A stretch of DNA of 9,835 nt from Bacteroidales bacterium (GTDB lineage: Bacteria > Bacteroidota > Bacteroidia > Bacteroidales > Bacteroidaceae): the NCBI GenBank assembly GCA_030523385.1, contig JAUNIV010000073.1, positions 1 to 9,835 of the forward strand. Reading direction: 5' to 3'. A program made the position numbers and the translations under genes. The first letter of the stretch is position 1, and each line of letters begins with the position of its first letter. Under the pieces are notes generated by a model, which saw only the letters and a program-made list of their open reading frames with translations, was not told the DNA's origin and did no database searches. This document shows, piece by piece, positions 1 to 7,054 of the stretch.

Positions 1-1352
1 CCAACGGACAGGAGATACTGGCCGTGAGGGACAAGGAACAGCAACGTCTGCACAGCGTGTTGAACGAAGACAGCGAGCAAGCCATTACGGATGCCAAATA
101 CGGATTCATTGCGGGCGCACTGAAAGAAACCTTCACAGACAACCATCAGGAAAAGCAGCAGACCACGCGCGTGATAGACAGCATCGTGACGCATCGTCTG
201 TGGGGATTCCCCATATTCTTCCTCTTCCTCTACATCATGTTCGAAGGTACGTTCGTGTTGGGAGACTACCCCATGCAAGGCATAGAATGGTTAGTGGACC
301 AGTTGGGTGGCCTGATACGCACACACATGGCGGAAGGCCCGCTCAAAGATTTGCTTATCGACGGTATCATAGGGGGCGTAGGGGGCGTAATCGTGTTCCT
401 GCCCAACATCCTGATACTTTATTTCTTTATTTCCATATTGGAAGATTCGGGCTACATGGCGCGTGCGGCTTTCATCATGGATAAGATCATGCACCGCATG
501 GGGTTGCACGGCAAGTCGTTCATACCTCTTATTATGGGATTCGGATGCAATGTGCCTGCCATTATGGCTACACGTACCATTGAAGACCGCAAATCCCGTT
601 TGGTCACGATGCTGGTCAATCCGCTCATGTCGTGCAGCGCACGTCTGCCCATCTACTTAGTGATGATAGGAGCATTCTTCCCCCACTGCGCCAGCCTGGT
701 GCTTCTGAGTGTGTATGTGGCAGGCATTCTGCTGGCTGTGCTCATGGCACGCATCTTCAGCAAATTCTTGATTAAAGGTGAAGACTCGCCTTTCGTGATG
801 GAACTTCCGCCTTACCGTATGCCGACCTCGAAAAGCATCCTGCGCCACACATGGGAAAAGGGTGCACAATATCTGAAGAAGATGGGAGGCATCATCATGA
901 TAGCTTCCGTGATTATATGGTTCTTAGGTTATTATCCGCAAAACGATGCTTATGAAACTACGGCCGAACAGCAGGAAAATTCCTACATCGGACAGATAGG
1001 CAAGGCCATCGAGCCTGTCATCGAACCGTTGGGATTCGACTGGAAGTTGGGTATCGGACTGATTTCGGGCGTGGGAGCTAAAGAACTGGTGGTAAGTACG
1101 CTGGGCGTGCTCTATACAAACGAAGAGGATGTGGAAAACGTAAACTTGTCGAATCGTATTCCCATCACTCCGGCTGCCGCATTGGCCTATATGCTGTTCG
1201 TGCTCCTTTATTTCCCGTGCATAGCCTCCTTTGCCGCTATCAAGCAAGAGTCGGGCAGTTGGAAATGGGCGGTATTTGCTTCTGTCTATACCACCGTGTT
1301 GGCATGGATTGTGGCCTTTGCCGTGTTCCATATAGGGAATTTGCTGATGTAA
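1..1352 (+). CDS. feoB: Ferrous iron transporter FeoB, C-terminal part (5' end off window)
   Basis: FeoB is the inner-membrane Fe(II) transporter, with a cytosolic GTPase domain followed by a polytopic membrane domain. Only the part after the G domain is visible. The reading frame is open from base 3 with no stop before the first visible GTG (24), so the gene enters from the left and its true start is not here. The visible ~450 residues begin with the end of the helical linker and continue with several membrane segments. They include the FeoB hallmarks SGYMARAAF and GFGCNVPAIMATRTI, then NPLMSCSARLPIY of the Gate region, and a second Gate-like repeat with SGVGAKELVVSTLGVLY. The Cys residues in GFGCN and MSCSAR are those typical of the family. 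A small Cys-rich membrane protein follows 36 nt downstream, as is usual for Bacteroidales feo loci. Many Bacteroides FeoB proteins carry a fused FeoA domain, which cannot be checked here. The family call is very sure. Confidence 0.97.
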   Translation, partial: NGQEILAVRDKEQQRLHSVLNEDSEQAITDAKYGFIAGALKETFTDNHQEKQQTTRVIDSIVTHRLWGFPIFFLFLYIMFEGTFVLGDYPMQGIEWLVDQLGGLIRTHMAEGPLKDLLIDGIIGGVGGVIVFLPNILILYFFISILEDSGYMARAAFIMDKIMHRMGLHGKSFIPLIMGFGCNVPAIMATRTIEDRKSRLVTMLVNPLMSCSARLPIYLVMIGAFFPHCASLVLLSVYVAGILLAVLMARIFSKFLIKGEDSPFVMELPPYRMPTSKSILRHTWEKGAQYLKKMGGIIMIASVIIWFLGYYPQNDAYETTAEQQENSYIGQIGKAIEPVIEPLGFDWKLGIGLISGVGAKELVVSTLGVLYTNEEDVENVNLSNRIPITPAAALAYMLFVLLYFPCIASFAAIKQESGSWKWAVFASVYTTVLAWIVAFAVFHIGNLLM

Positions 1353-1388
1353 CATGAACCTTCGGACGTTTTTTCTTGTTAAGCAGGT

Positions 1389-1592
1389 ATGGATATACAA
1401 GAGATTATAGTAGCAATCATTGTAGGCTTCTGCATCTTGCGCGTAGCTTTGCGTATCGTGCGGTATTTCAAGCGTATAAAGAACAACAACAGCTCTTGCG
1501 GCTGTTGTTGTTCGGGCTGTGCGCTCAAGGAAACACACGGCGCTTCGACGTGCTGTTGCAAAAAAATAGAGGAGAAAAGCAGAAAAAGTTAG
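1389..1592 (+). CDS. Small Cys-rich membrane protein associated with FeoB
   Basis: This is a 67-aa protein with one N-terminal membrane helix (about residues 5-24), a basic stretch (RYFKRIK, 25-31), then a cytosolic-looking tail rich in cysteine: C37, C39, C40, C41, C44 and C55-C57. This layout matches the FeoB-associated Cys-rich membrane protein family that follows feoB in many anaerobes. Its role is not established; a metal-binding or FeoB-stabilising partner (FeoC-like) is the usual guess. The ATG at 1389 is preceded by AAGCAGGT, a weak Shine-Dalgarno-like sequence. Its 36-nt distance from feoB suggests cotranscription with it. An overlapping plus-strand frame (1376-1681) runs into the tRNA gene and lacks any such pattern, so it was left out. 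Confidence 0.88.
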   Translation: MDIQEIIVAIIVGFCILRVALRIVRYFKRIKNNNSSCGCCCSGCALKETHGASTCCCKKIEEKSRKS

Positions 1593-1599
1593 CAGAAAT

Positions 1600-1630
1600 G
1601 TTGCAGGTTCAAAAAAATGTTGTACCTTTG
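1600..1630 (+). promoter_or_regulatory. Bacteroides-type promoter for tRNA-Cys/tRNA-Ser
   Basis: GTTG (1600-1603) is followed after 19 nt by TACCTTTG (1623-1630), which matches the -7 consensus TAnnTTTG exactly and the -33 box TTTG in three of four bases. The -7 box ends 37 nt before the first base of tRNA-Cys. The same -7 sequence stands in front of tRNA-Glu on the other strand, which supports the call. Confidence 0.75.
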
Positions 1631-1667
1631 CATCCGCAATCGAGAAACAACGATAGTAAACAAGATT

Positions 1668-1739
1668 GGTACCTTGGATGAGTGGCTTAGTCAGCGGTCT
1701 GCAAAACCGTGTACGGCGGTTCGAATCCGCCAGGTACCT
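1668..1739 (+). tRNA. tRNA-Cys (anticodon GCA)
   Basis: The 7-bp acceptor stem GGTACCT/AGGTACC is perfect. The anticodon arm GCGGT-CTGCAAA-ACCGT presents GCA, and the T arm GGCGG-TTCGAAT-CCGCC is intact. The discriminator base is T (U73), the identity element of tRNA-Cys. CCA is not encoded. It is followed after 8 nt by tRNA-Ser, so the two are almost certainly transcribed together. Confidence 0.96.
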
Positions 1740-1747
1740 CAAAGGAA

Positions 1748-1837
1748 GGAAGTTTGGGTGAGTGGCTGAAACCACCAGTTTGCTAAACTGACGTACGGGT
1801 TACCGTACCGGGGGTTCGAATCCCCCAGCTTCCGCCA
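1748..1837 (+). tRNA. tRNA-Ser (anticodon GCT), CCA encoded
   Basis: The acceptor stem GGAAGTT pairs with AGCTTCC (one G-T wobble), followed by discriminator G and a genomically encoded CCA. The anticodon loop TTGCTAA gives GCU, which reads AGC/AGU serine codons. A long variable arm (CGTACGG/CCGTACCG type) marks it as a class II serine tRNA. The outermost pair of the anticodon stem is a C-A mismatch. A terminator hairpin begins 7 nt after the CCA. Confidence 0.96.
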
Positions 1838-1843
1838 CGGGAT

Positions 1844-1883
1844 AGGAGATAGGCTAAACAGCGTATCTCCTTTCTTTTTTTTT
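1844..1883 (+). terminator. Rho-independent terminator of the tRNA-Cys/Ser unit
   Basis: AGGAGATA (1844-1851) and TATCTCCT (1864-1871) form a perfect 8-bp stem around a 12-nt loop. The stem is followed by a run of twelve T interrupted by a single C (1871-1883). It lies directly downstream of tRNA-Ser. Confidence 0.85.
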
Positions 1884-1940
1884 ATAAAGCAAAATTATGC
1901 TTGTGCCGGATGGTGAAGAATGGGATTACCGATGAATAAA

Positions 1941-1979
1941 ATAAAAGAGCTAATCAGAATCACCGATTAGCTCTTTTAT
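1941..1979 (-). terminator. Strong terminator hairpin of tRNA-Glu, probably bidirectional
   Basis: Bases 1941-1955 and 1965-1979 are a perfect 15-bp inverted repeat around a 9-nt loop. The arms read ATAAAAGAGCTAATC and its complement, so a T-rich end follows the GC-containing core on either strand. It sits 5 nt downstream of tRNA-Glu on the minus strand. It may also act as a back-up for the plus-strand tRNA unit. Confidence 0.8.
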
Positions 1980-1983
1980 CATG

Positions 1984-2056
1984 TAGCGGAATCGGGAATC
2001 GAACCCGAGTTTCAGCCGTGAGAGGGCCGCGTCCTAGGCCACTAGACGATACCGCC
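1984..2056 (-). tRNA. tRNA-Glu (anticodon CTC)
   Basis: On the minus strand, the D-arm core GTCTAGTGGCCTAGGAC, the anticodon loop CTCTCAC (anticodon CUC) with stem CGGCC/GGCTG, and the T arm TCGGG-TTCGATT-CCCGA are those of a glutamate tRNA. CUC reads only GAG codons, so this is likely an accessory to a UUC-bearing isoacceptor elsewhere. The acceptor stem GGCGGTA/TTCCGCT has one U-U mismatch and a terminal G-U pair, so the ends could shift by one base. CCA is not encoded. It has its own promoter and terminator. Confidence 0.92.
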
Positions 2057-2073
2057 ATTTCTTTTGACAGGCA

Positions 2074-2105
2074 CAAAGGTATGGCAAACTTTTGAATTGA
2101 GCAAG
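2074..2105 (-). promoter_or_regulatory. Bacteroides-type promoter for tRNA-Glu
   Basis: On the minus strand, CTTG (2105-2102) is followed after 20 nt by TACCTTTG (2081-2074), an exact match to the -7 consensus TAnnTTTG. The -7 sequence is identical to that of the tRNA-Cys/Ser promoter. The tRNA begins 17 nt after the -7 box. Confidence 0.72.
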
Positions 2106-2296
2106 TTTTTTGGAGAATCTTTTTTCTTCTTTGCAGAAAAAAGTGATTAGCCGATGCCTTTCCCGTGCATGTATTTTCGTGAAAAGACTGCTTTATTGAG
2201 GTTGACTTACTGAAAATACGTTAATAATTGCAGGTTGCATGCAGTATTTTGCTTTTTTCTTTGTTTAAAAGGCAGGAAATATAAAATACAGAAAAT
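2106..2296. other. Intergenic spacer between tRNA-Glu and the NigD-like gene
   Basis: This AT-rich spacer is bounded by the divergent tRNA-Glu promoter and the start of the lipoprotein gene. A promoter for the lipoprotein gene is expected here. The best -7 candidate, TATTTTG near 2245, is one base short of TAnnTTTG and has no -33 box at the right distance, so no promoter is called. No RNA or ORF of note was seen. Confidence 0.5.
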
Positions 2297-3040
2297 ATGA
2301 AAAAGATGAAATTTTATTTAGGAGCACTGATAGCACTGTTGGGAATATCTTTCCAGTCGTGCGACAATGATGATGATGGTTATTCTTTAGGTGACTTTGC
2401 GGCCGACTGGGCGACCGTAAACGTAAAAGGCGATCATGTGTATGATTTTACGGGCGATACGTGGGGAACATTGTGGCCGGCGGCTACCAACTATCCCGGC
2501 TATTCGCTGACAGACGGGCAACGGATTATTCTCTATTTTAATCCTTTGTATGATAATTATCCCGAAGGCTACGATTGCTCCATCAAAGTGACAGGCATCC
2601 GCCCCATCCTTACGAAACAGGTGGAGGAACTGACAGCCGACAACGAAGAGGAGTATGGCAATGACCCCGTGAACATCAACGAGGGGAATATATGGATCAG
2701 CCGGGGTGGCTATCTCAACATTGTCTTCAACCAGGACCTTCCGGCCAAGGTGAAACATCGCGTGAGCTTGGTGAAGAACACCACAGTGACGCCCGAAGAC
2801 GACGGATACATACATTTGGAATATCGCTATAACACGTATGACGATACTACCGGACTGTGGGCTGTCGGTGCCGTATCCTATAACCTCAATTCGTTGGACA
2901 TAAAGGAAGGAACGAAAGGCATCAAGCTGAAACTGAATTCGGCCGTAAATGGCGAGCGCGAACTGACCTTCGACCTGAAGGAAAATACACCGTCTGAAGA
3001 GGTGAGCCAGATGGATTTCTCCGGAATGGAGTTGGAATGA
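2297..3040 (+). CDS. NigD-like lipoprotein
   Basis: This 247-aa protein has a lipoprotein signal peptide: a short basic N-terminus, a hydrophobic stretch (about residues 7-17) and the lipobox-like SFQSC with C22 as the lipidated residue. C22 is followed by an acidic DNDDDG stretch, which in Bacteroidetes is typical of lipoproteins exported to the cell surface. The rest fits the NigD-like family: an N-terminal OB-like domain (about 35-125, with the WATVNVKGDHVYDFTGDTWGTLWP pattern opening it) and a C-terminal beta-sandwich (about 130-235, with HLEYRYNTYDD). NigD is named for the nigrescin bacteriocin operon of Prevotella nigrescens, but most family members, this one included, have no known function. 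The ATG at 2297 follows an A-rich leader; M4 is an alternative start. No bacteriocin or transporter genes flank it. Confidence 0.88.
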   Translation: MKKMKFYLGALIALLGISFQSCDNDDDGYSLGDFAADWATVNVKGDHVYDFTGDTWGTLWPAATNYPGYSLTDGQRIILYFNPLYDNYPEGYDCSIKVTGIRPILTKQVEELTADNEEEYGNDPVNINEGNIWISRGGYLNIVFNQDLPAKVKHRVSLVKNTTVTPEDDGYIHLEYRYNTYDDTTGLWAVGAVSYNLNSLDIKEGTKGIKLKLNSAVNGERELTFDLKENTPSEEVSQMDFSGMELE

Positions 3041-3207
3041 GTCTGATTAAATAAAATAAGGAATCCGTTTGTGTGGGGCGTGCTGTTCTTGAGGAATGGC
3101 GTGCCCTTTTTCTGTTTACAACGCCTTGCCATAAAAATCTTTCTTCTTTTCAGTATTTTTTCAGAAATAACTTGTTCCTTTGCCTTTGCGAACAAAAGTC
3201 ATGGCTT

Positions 3208-3885
3208 ATGAAGATATTATTGGTAGAAGACGATAAAGACCTGCGCGAAGTCACTCGCCGGTCGTTGGAGAAAGAACGCTACGTGGTGGAGGTGGCACCC
3301 GACTACCGCACGGCCTTGCAGAAGATAGAAGATTATGATTACGACTGTATCTTGCTGGACATCATGCTGCCCGACGGCTGCGGGCTTTCCTTGCTGGAGG
3401 TGCTGAAAAAGATGCAGAAGCGGGAGAATGTCATCATCCTTTCGGCCAAAGACTCGGTGGAAGACAAGGTGAAGGGGCTGGAGTTGGGTGCCGATGATTA
3501 TTTGCCGAAACCGTTTCATCTGGTGGAACTGAATGCCCGTATCAAGAGTGTCATACGTCGGCATCAGCATGGAGGGGAGACAAGCATACGCTGCGGAAAC
3601 ATAGAAGTCTTTCCCGATACGTTTCGCGTCACGGTGGATGGGCACGAAGTGGAGCTGAACCGGAAGGAGTATGACATACTGGTGTATTTCATGAACCGGC
3701 CGGGCAGGCTGGTGAACAAGCAAGCCATGGCCGAATGTGTGTGGGGCGACCACATAGACCAGGTGGATAACTTCGACTTCATCTACGCTCAAATCAAGAA
3801 CCTGCGCAAGCGTCTGAAGGAAGCCGGAGCTACTCCCGAACTGAAGGCAGTGTATGGTGTGGGATATAAAATGGTGGTGGAATGA
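3208..3885 (+). CDS. OmpR-family two-component response regulator
   Basis: This is a 225-aa cytosolic DNA-binding response regulator. The receiver domain (residues 1-115) has the acidic pair D8/D9, phospho-acceptor D51 in LLDIMLPDG, the switch residue S79 in IILSAKD and the conserved K101 in PKPF. The C-terminal winged helix of the OmpR/PhoB type (about 127-225) includes LNRKEYDILVYFM and the end motif VYGVGYKM. The frame is open upstream to 3073, but that 45-residue extension (with FFRNNLFLCLCEQKSW) does not fit a receiver domain, so the ATG at 3208, which gives MKILLVEDD, is chosen. It overlaps the histidine kinase downstream by 4 nt (ATGA), so the two form a cognate pair. The target genes are not known. 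A feo-related or envelope-stress role would be a guess. Confidence 0.95.
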   Translation: MKILLVEDDKDLREVTRRSLEKERYVVEVAPDYRTALQKIEDYDYDCILLDIMLPDGCGLSLLEVLKKMQKRENVIILSAKDSVEDKVKGLELGADDYLPKPFHLVELNARIKSVIRRHQHGGETSIRCGNIEVFPDTFRVTVDGHEVELNRKEYDILVYFMNRPGRLVNKQAMAECVWGDHIDQVDNFDFIYAQIKNLRKRLKEAGATPELKAVYGVGYKMVVE

Positions 3886-5171
3886 AGCTGATTTATTACA
3901 TCATTATCCGCCTTTCGGTGGTATTGTCGGTGCTGCTCTGCGGATGGGCGGTATTCTTTTATATGGCTGTGATGGAGGAGGTGAACGACGAAGTGGACGA
4001 TGCGCTGGAAGATTACTCCGAGGTTATCATTATCCGTGCGTTGGCAGGAGAGGAGTTGCCCTCGCGCAACACTGCCTCCAACAATCAGTACTTTCTGCGG
4101 CAAGTGACGGCAGAGTATGCCGCTTCCCGTCCCGACATCATCTATAAAGACTCCATGGTCTATATCCCCGAGAAAGACGAACGGGAGCCGGCCCGCATCC
4201 TCACCACGCTTTTCCACGACGACGAGGGGACGTGTTTTGAACTCACCGTAGCGACTCCCTCCATAGAAAAGGACGATTTGAAGGAGGCCATAGCCTGGCG
4301 CATGGCGTTCCTCTATGTGGCGTTGCTGCTCACGGTGGTGATAGTCAGCGTGTGGGTGTTCCACCGCAACATGCGGCCGCTCTATGTCTTGCTGCACTGG
4401 CTGGACCGCTATGACATCGGGCAGAAGAACACTCCGCTGCGCAACGATACGAAGGTGAGTGAGTTCCGTCGGCTGAACGAGGCCGCCGTGAGGTATGCTG
4501 AGCGTAGCCGGCAGACGTATGAACAGCAGAAACAGTTCATTGGCAACGCTTCGCACGAGATGCAGACCCCTCTTGCCATCTGCCGCAATCGACTGGAGAT
4601 GCTGATGGAAGACGAGTCGCTGAACGAAAGCCAACTGACCGAACTGGTAAAGACCCACCGCACGCTGGAGCATCTTACAAAACTGAACAAGTCTCTGCTC
4701 TTGCTTTCGAAGATAGAGAACGGACAGTTTGCAGAGGCGGGCAGGGTGGAGGTGAACACGCTGTTACACCACTATGCGGAAGACTACGGCGAAGTGTATG
4801 CTTACCGGAACATTACGGTGGAGTGGCACGAAACAGCGGTGCTCTTCGTCACGATGAACGAGACGCTGGCAACGGTGTTGTTCACCAATCTGCTGAAGAA
4901 TGCCTTTGTGCACAATGCAGATGGCGGACGCATACGCATTGAGATAGAAGCCCGGCGGGTGGTGTTCCGCAACACGGCGGCAGACGGCAAGCCGCTGGAT
5001 GCGGAGCACATCTTCGATCGCTTTTATCAAGGTAAGAAGAAGGAAGGTTCCACGGGCTTGGGGCTTGCCATAGCCGACACGATATGCAAGATGCAGGGTA
5101 TCGGGCTGCGTTACGCCTATAGGGACGGCGAACATTGTTTTGAAGTGGTGGTGTGCACGACTTCGTTTTAA
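3882..5171 (+). CDS. Membrane sensor histidine kinase
   Basis: This 429-aa kinase partners the upstream response regulator. It has a first membrane helix (about 5-28), a periplasmic sensor region of about 110 residues (30-138, no recognisable fold) and a second helix (about 140-161). A short linker leads to the HisKA dimerisation domain with phospho-acceptor H225 in FIGNASHEMQTPLA. The C-terminal HATPase domain has the N box TNLLKNAFVHN and the G2 box GSTGLGLAIA, with the F box FDRFYQG between them. In the G1 region the usual DxGxG is degenerate (FRNTAAD), a variation common in Bacteroidetes kinases of this class. The ATG overlaps the regulator's stop codon by 4 nt, which implies translational coupling. 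The signal sensed is unknown. Confidence 0.94.
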   Translation: MKLIYYIIIRLSVVLSVLLCGWAVFFYMAVMEEVNDEVDDALEDYSEVIIIRALAGEELPSRNTASNNQYFLRQVTAEYAASRPDIIYKDSMVYIPEKDEREPARILTTLFHDDEGTCFELTVATPSIEKDDLKEAIAWRMAFLYVALLLTVVIVSVWVFHRNMRPLYVLLHWLDRYDIGQKNTPLRNDTKVSEFRRLNEAAVRYAERSRQTYEQQKQFIGNASHEMQTPLAICRNRLEMLMEDESLNESQLTELVKTHRTLEHLTKLNKSLLLLSKIENGQFAEAGRVEVNTLLHHYAEDYGEVYAYRNITVEWHETAVLFVTMNETLATVLFTNLLKNAFVHNADGGRIRIEIEARRVVFRNTAADGKPLDAEHIFDRFYQGKKKEGSTGLGLAIADTICKMQGIGLRYAYRDGEHCFEVVVCTTSF

Positions 5172-5260
5172 AGTTTCTCGGCATGCCACTTCAGAAAAAA
5201 CGACTTGGGCATTATCTTCACATTTCCTTTTTTATACTCTTTAGCTGTTATCCCGATTTT
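5172..5260. other. Spacer between convergent kinase and permease genes
   Basis: The plus-strand kinase and the minus-strand permease gene end towards each other across these 89 bases. A palindrome GGCATGCC (5180-5187), flanked by AAGT (5171-5174) and ACTT (5188-5191), could form a small hairpin. T runs are present on both strands, but no convincing terminator was found. This is the left boundary of the ars-like cluster. Confidence 0.5.
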
Positions 5261-6601
5261 TTAGAAAAGTGTACCGAATACATACCCCGAAACCGTTGCC
5301 ATCCCGATGACCAATGCCACATAAACAGCTGTCTTCTTCGTGCCCATAACGCCACGGATGACCAGCATATTGGGCAACGAGAGCGAAGGACCTGCAAGCA
5401 GCAGAGCCAAAGCTGGACCTTTACCCATGCCCGAAGCCAGCAACCCTTGTATGATAGGCACTTCGGTCAGTGTGGCAAAGTACATGAATGCTCCCGTGAA
5501 CGAGGCAAAGAAGTTGGATAGAAGTGAATTCCCGCCAACTGCCCACGCAATCCATTCGTTAGGGATGATGCCTGCAATGATGGTTTCATCGTGCGTGGAA
5601 CCGAGCAGGAATCCTGCTAACACTACACCCGCAGCCAGCAGGGGCATAATCTGTTTGGCAAAGCCCCATGAAGCCAATGCCCATTCGCGGTTTTCCTCAT
5701 CCCGTTTGTCGAACAAGAGGATTATGGAAAGTAAGGCAACTGCCACTGTCATCGGTACCAATGGTACAAGTCTCGCGTTAACCACGGACAGGTTTGCCCA
5801 TACAATCGACAAGCCTGTAAGGATAGTACCAACTGCTACCCAAAACGTTTTTAGACGCAGCACCCTTATCAGCAACCAGCACATAAGTAGAGACAACACT
5901 CCAACGATGTGCCACTTGTACGTGTAAATCAAGCTCCATGTGCCTGTGTCATTGGCTGAAGGTGCGCCCCAGTTGGCAAACATGAGTATCAGTACCAGCG
6001 TGAAGAAGTGTATCGAAGTCTGCCACATCGGACGTTTTTCGGATGGCGGCACGATGTTCATCTGTTGCTTTTTCTTTACTTTTTCCTCATTTCGGAATAG
6101 GAACGACATGGCAAGCCCGATGACGACCGAGAAGGTAACTGCCCCGATCATGCGTGCTACGCCCATCTCGATTCCGAGTATGCGTGTGGTAAGGATAATG
6201 GATAAAATACTGATGGCGGGACCGGAATAGAGGAACGCCACCGCTGGACCAAGCCCTGCACCACGCCTGTAGATGCTGGTGAACAGCGGTAAGATGGTGC
6301 AGGAGCACACCGCCAGTATGCCACCGGACAGGGCGGCTACGGAATAGGCGAGCCATTTCTTCGCATTTGCCCCGAAGTATTTCAGCACTGAACCTTGACT
6401 GACGAACACCGCTATTACTCCGGCAATAAAGAAAGCAGGCAGCAGGCACAATACAACGTGTTCGCGTGCGTACCATCGGGCAAGGTCGAGCGTGGCATCA
6501 ATGGCTGTCGTAAACCGCTGGCTTTCTAACGGAAGGAAAAAGATAGTGGCGAATACCACCACTATCCAAAACAACTTTTTTAGTTCTTTCGTTGTCTCCA
6601 T
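5261..6601 (-). CDS. ArsP_1/DUF318-type permease, larger of two
   Basis: This 446-aa polytopic inner-membrane protein has about ten hydrophobic segments and resembles the DUF318/ArsP_1 permeases, whose studied members export trivalent organoarsenicals. The first half carries CSC (C99, C101) in the motif AVCSCTILPLFTSIY, followed by GPAVAFLYSGPAISILS. The second half carries a related pattern with GNSLLSNFFASFTGAFMYFATLTEVP and LLAGPSLSLPNM, consistent with the family's internal duplication. The frame is open to 6658, but the ATG at 6601 is preceded at 7 nt by GGAGG and avoids overlapping the upstream gene, so it is preferred. The thioredoxin-like gene ends 13 nt upstream, so the two are cotranscribed. 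The substrate is inferred from family and context only. Transport of another soft metal or metalloid is possible. Confidence 0.85.
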   Translation of the reverse strand: METTKELKKLFWIVVVFATIFFLPLESQRFTTAIDATLDLARWYAREHVVLCLLPAFFIAGVIAVFVSQGSVLKYFGANAKKWLAYSVAALSGGILAVCSCTILPLFTSIYRRGAGLGPAVAFLYSGPAISILSIILTTRILGIEMGVARMIGAVTFSVVIGLAMSFLFRNEEKVKKKQQMNIVPPSEKRPMWQTSIHFFTLVLILMFANWGAPSANDTGTWSLIYTYKWHIVGVLSLLMCWLLIRVLRLKTFWVAVGTILTGLSIVWANLSVVNARLVPLVPMTVAVALLSIILLFDKRDEENREWALASWGFAKQIMPLLAAGVVLAGFLLGSTHDETIIAGIIPNEWIAWAVGGNSLLSNFFASFTGAFMYFATLTEVPIIQGLLASGMGKGPALALLLAGPSLSLPNMLVIRGVMGTKKTAVYVALVIGMATVSGYVFGTLF

Positions 6602-6608
6602 CGCAATG

Positions 6609-6613
6609 CCTCC
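6609..6613 (-). promoter_or_regulatory. Strong Shine-Dalgarno GGAGG deciding the permease start
   Basis: GGAGG on the minus strand lies 7 nt before the ATG at 6601. A strong Shine-Dalgarno site is unusual in Bacteroidales. It sits between the stop codon of the thioredoxin-like gene and the permease, and argues against the upstream ATG at 6658. Confidence 0.7.
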
Positions 6614-6614
6614 G

Positions 6615-7040
6615 TTAAATGCCAAGCAAGTTTCTAACTTCCGCTTCTGTCGGCACATGACCTTTCAGCCGCACCACTCCATCCACTACCACGGCAGGGG
6701 TCGCCATGATGTTATAACTCATCATTTCGGCAATGTCATCCACCTTTGTAAGTTTCACATCGAGACTGTTCGCCTTGATAACCTGTTCTATCACGGTGTA
6801 GGTTGCCTTGCATTTGGCACAGCCGGGACCAAGCACTTTTATCTCTTTTATCGTGCCTGTCAGTGCGGAGCAGGATGTGGCGGTGTCTTCGGCTGCATCC
6901 GTGTCGCTTCCGCAACTGCACGAGCCAGCAGGCATTTCATCGTTTTCTTCCACAATCAGGCTGTCACCGCATGAACATGAACAGGGCTTTGGTGAGAACA
7001 GGGATGCCCAAAATCCCTTTTTTTCTTTCTTTGTTTCCAT
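6615..7040 (-). CDS. Thioredoxin-like redox protein with Cys-rich N-terminal extension
   Basis: This is a 141-aa protein without a signal peptide. The last ~78 residues (64-141) form a small thioredoxin fold of the 'redox-active disulfide protein 2' type: the active site GPGCAKCK (C74, C77) and the cis-proline motif ATPAVVVDG (P115). Family members are usually only this domain, about 77-80 aa. Here an extra ~60-residue N-terminal region, rich in Ser, Asp and Glu, carries C20, C22, C24 (CSCSC), C41, C43 (CSC) and C57, so six further cysteines. This could bind a soft metal or metalloid, or serve as a relay thiol set; that is inference. The gene lies 14 nt after one ArsP_1-type permease and 13 nt before another, which suggests it reduces or hands over substrate for export. 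It may correspond to the ArsE component named in Bacteroides ars operons, but that assignment is unsure. Confidence 0.88.
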   Translation of the reverse strand: METKKEKKGFWASLFSPKPCSCSCGDSLIVEENDEMPAGSCSCGSDTDAAEDTATSCSALTGTIKEIKVLGPGCAKCKATYTVIEQVIKANSLDVKLTKVDDIAEMMSYNIMATPAVVVDGVVRLKGHVPTEAEVRNLLGI

Positions 7041-7054
7041 TTCTGTAAATGATT

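Noticed and set aside
924..1775. Long minus-strand frame of 283 codons
   Set aside because: It runs antisense to feoB, the small Cys-rich gene and across tRNA-Cys into tRNA-Ser. The translated sequence has no domain pattern.
2222..2251. Promoter of the NigD-like gene
   Set aside because: TATTTTG is one base short of the -7 consensus and there is no -33 box 19-21 nt upstream.
3073..3207. N-terminal extension of the response regulator
   Set aside because: The added 45 residues precede the universal MKILLVEDD start and match no domain; the region is more likely promoter and leader.
3789..4673. Minus-strand frame of 294 codons
   Set aside because: It is antisense to the histidine kinase, whose motifs are all intact. 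The His-, Gln- and Val-rich composition is typical of a shadow frame.
5180..5187. GGCATGCC palindrome as a terminator
   Set aside because: The stem is very short and no T run follows it on either strand at the right place.
6602..6658. Earlier ATG for the 446-aa permease
   Set aside because: It would overlap the thioredoxin-like gene, and the ATG at 6601 has a GGAGG at the right distance.
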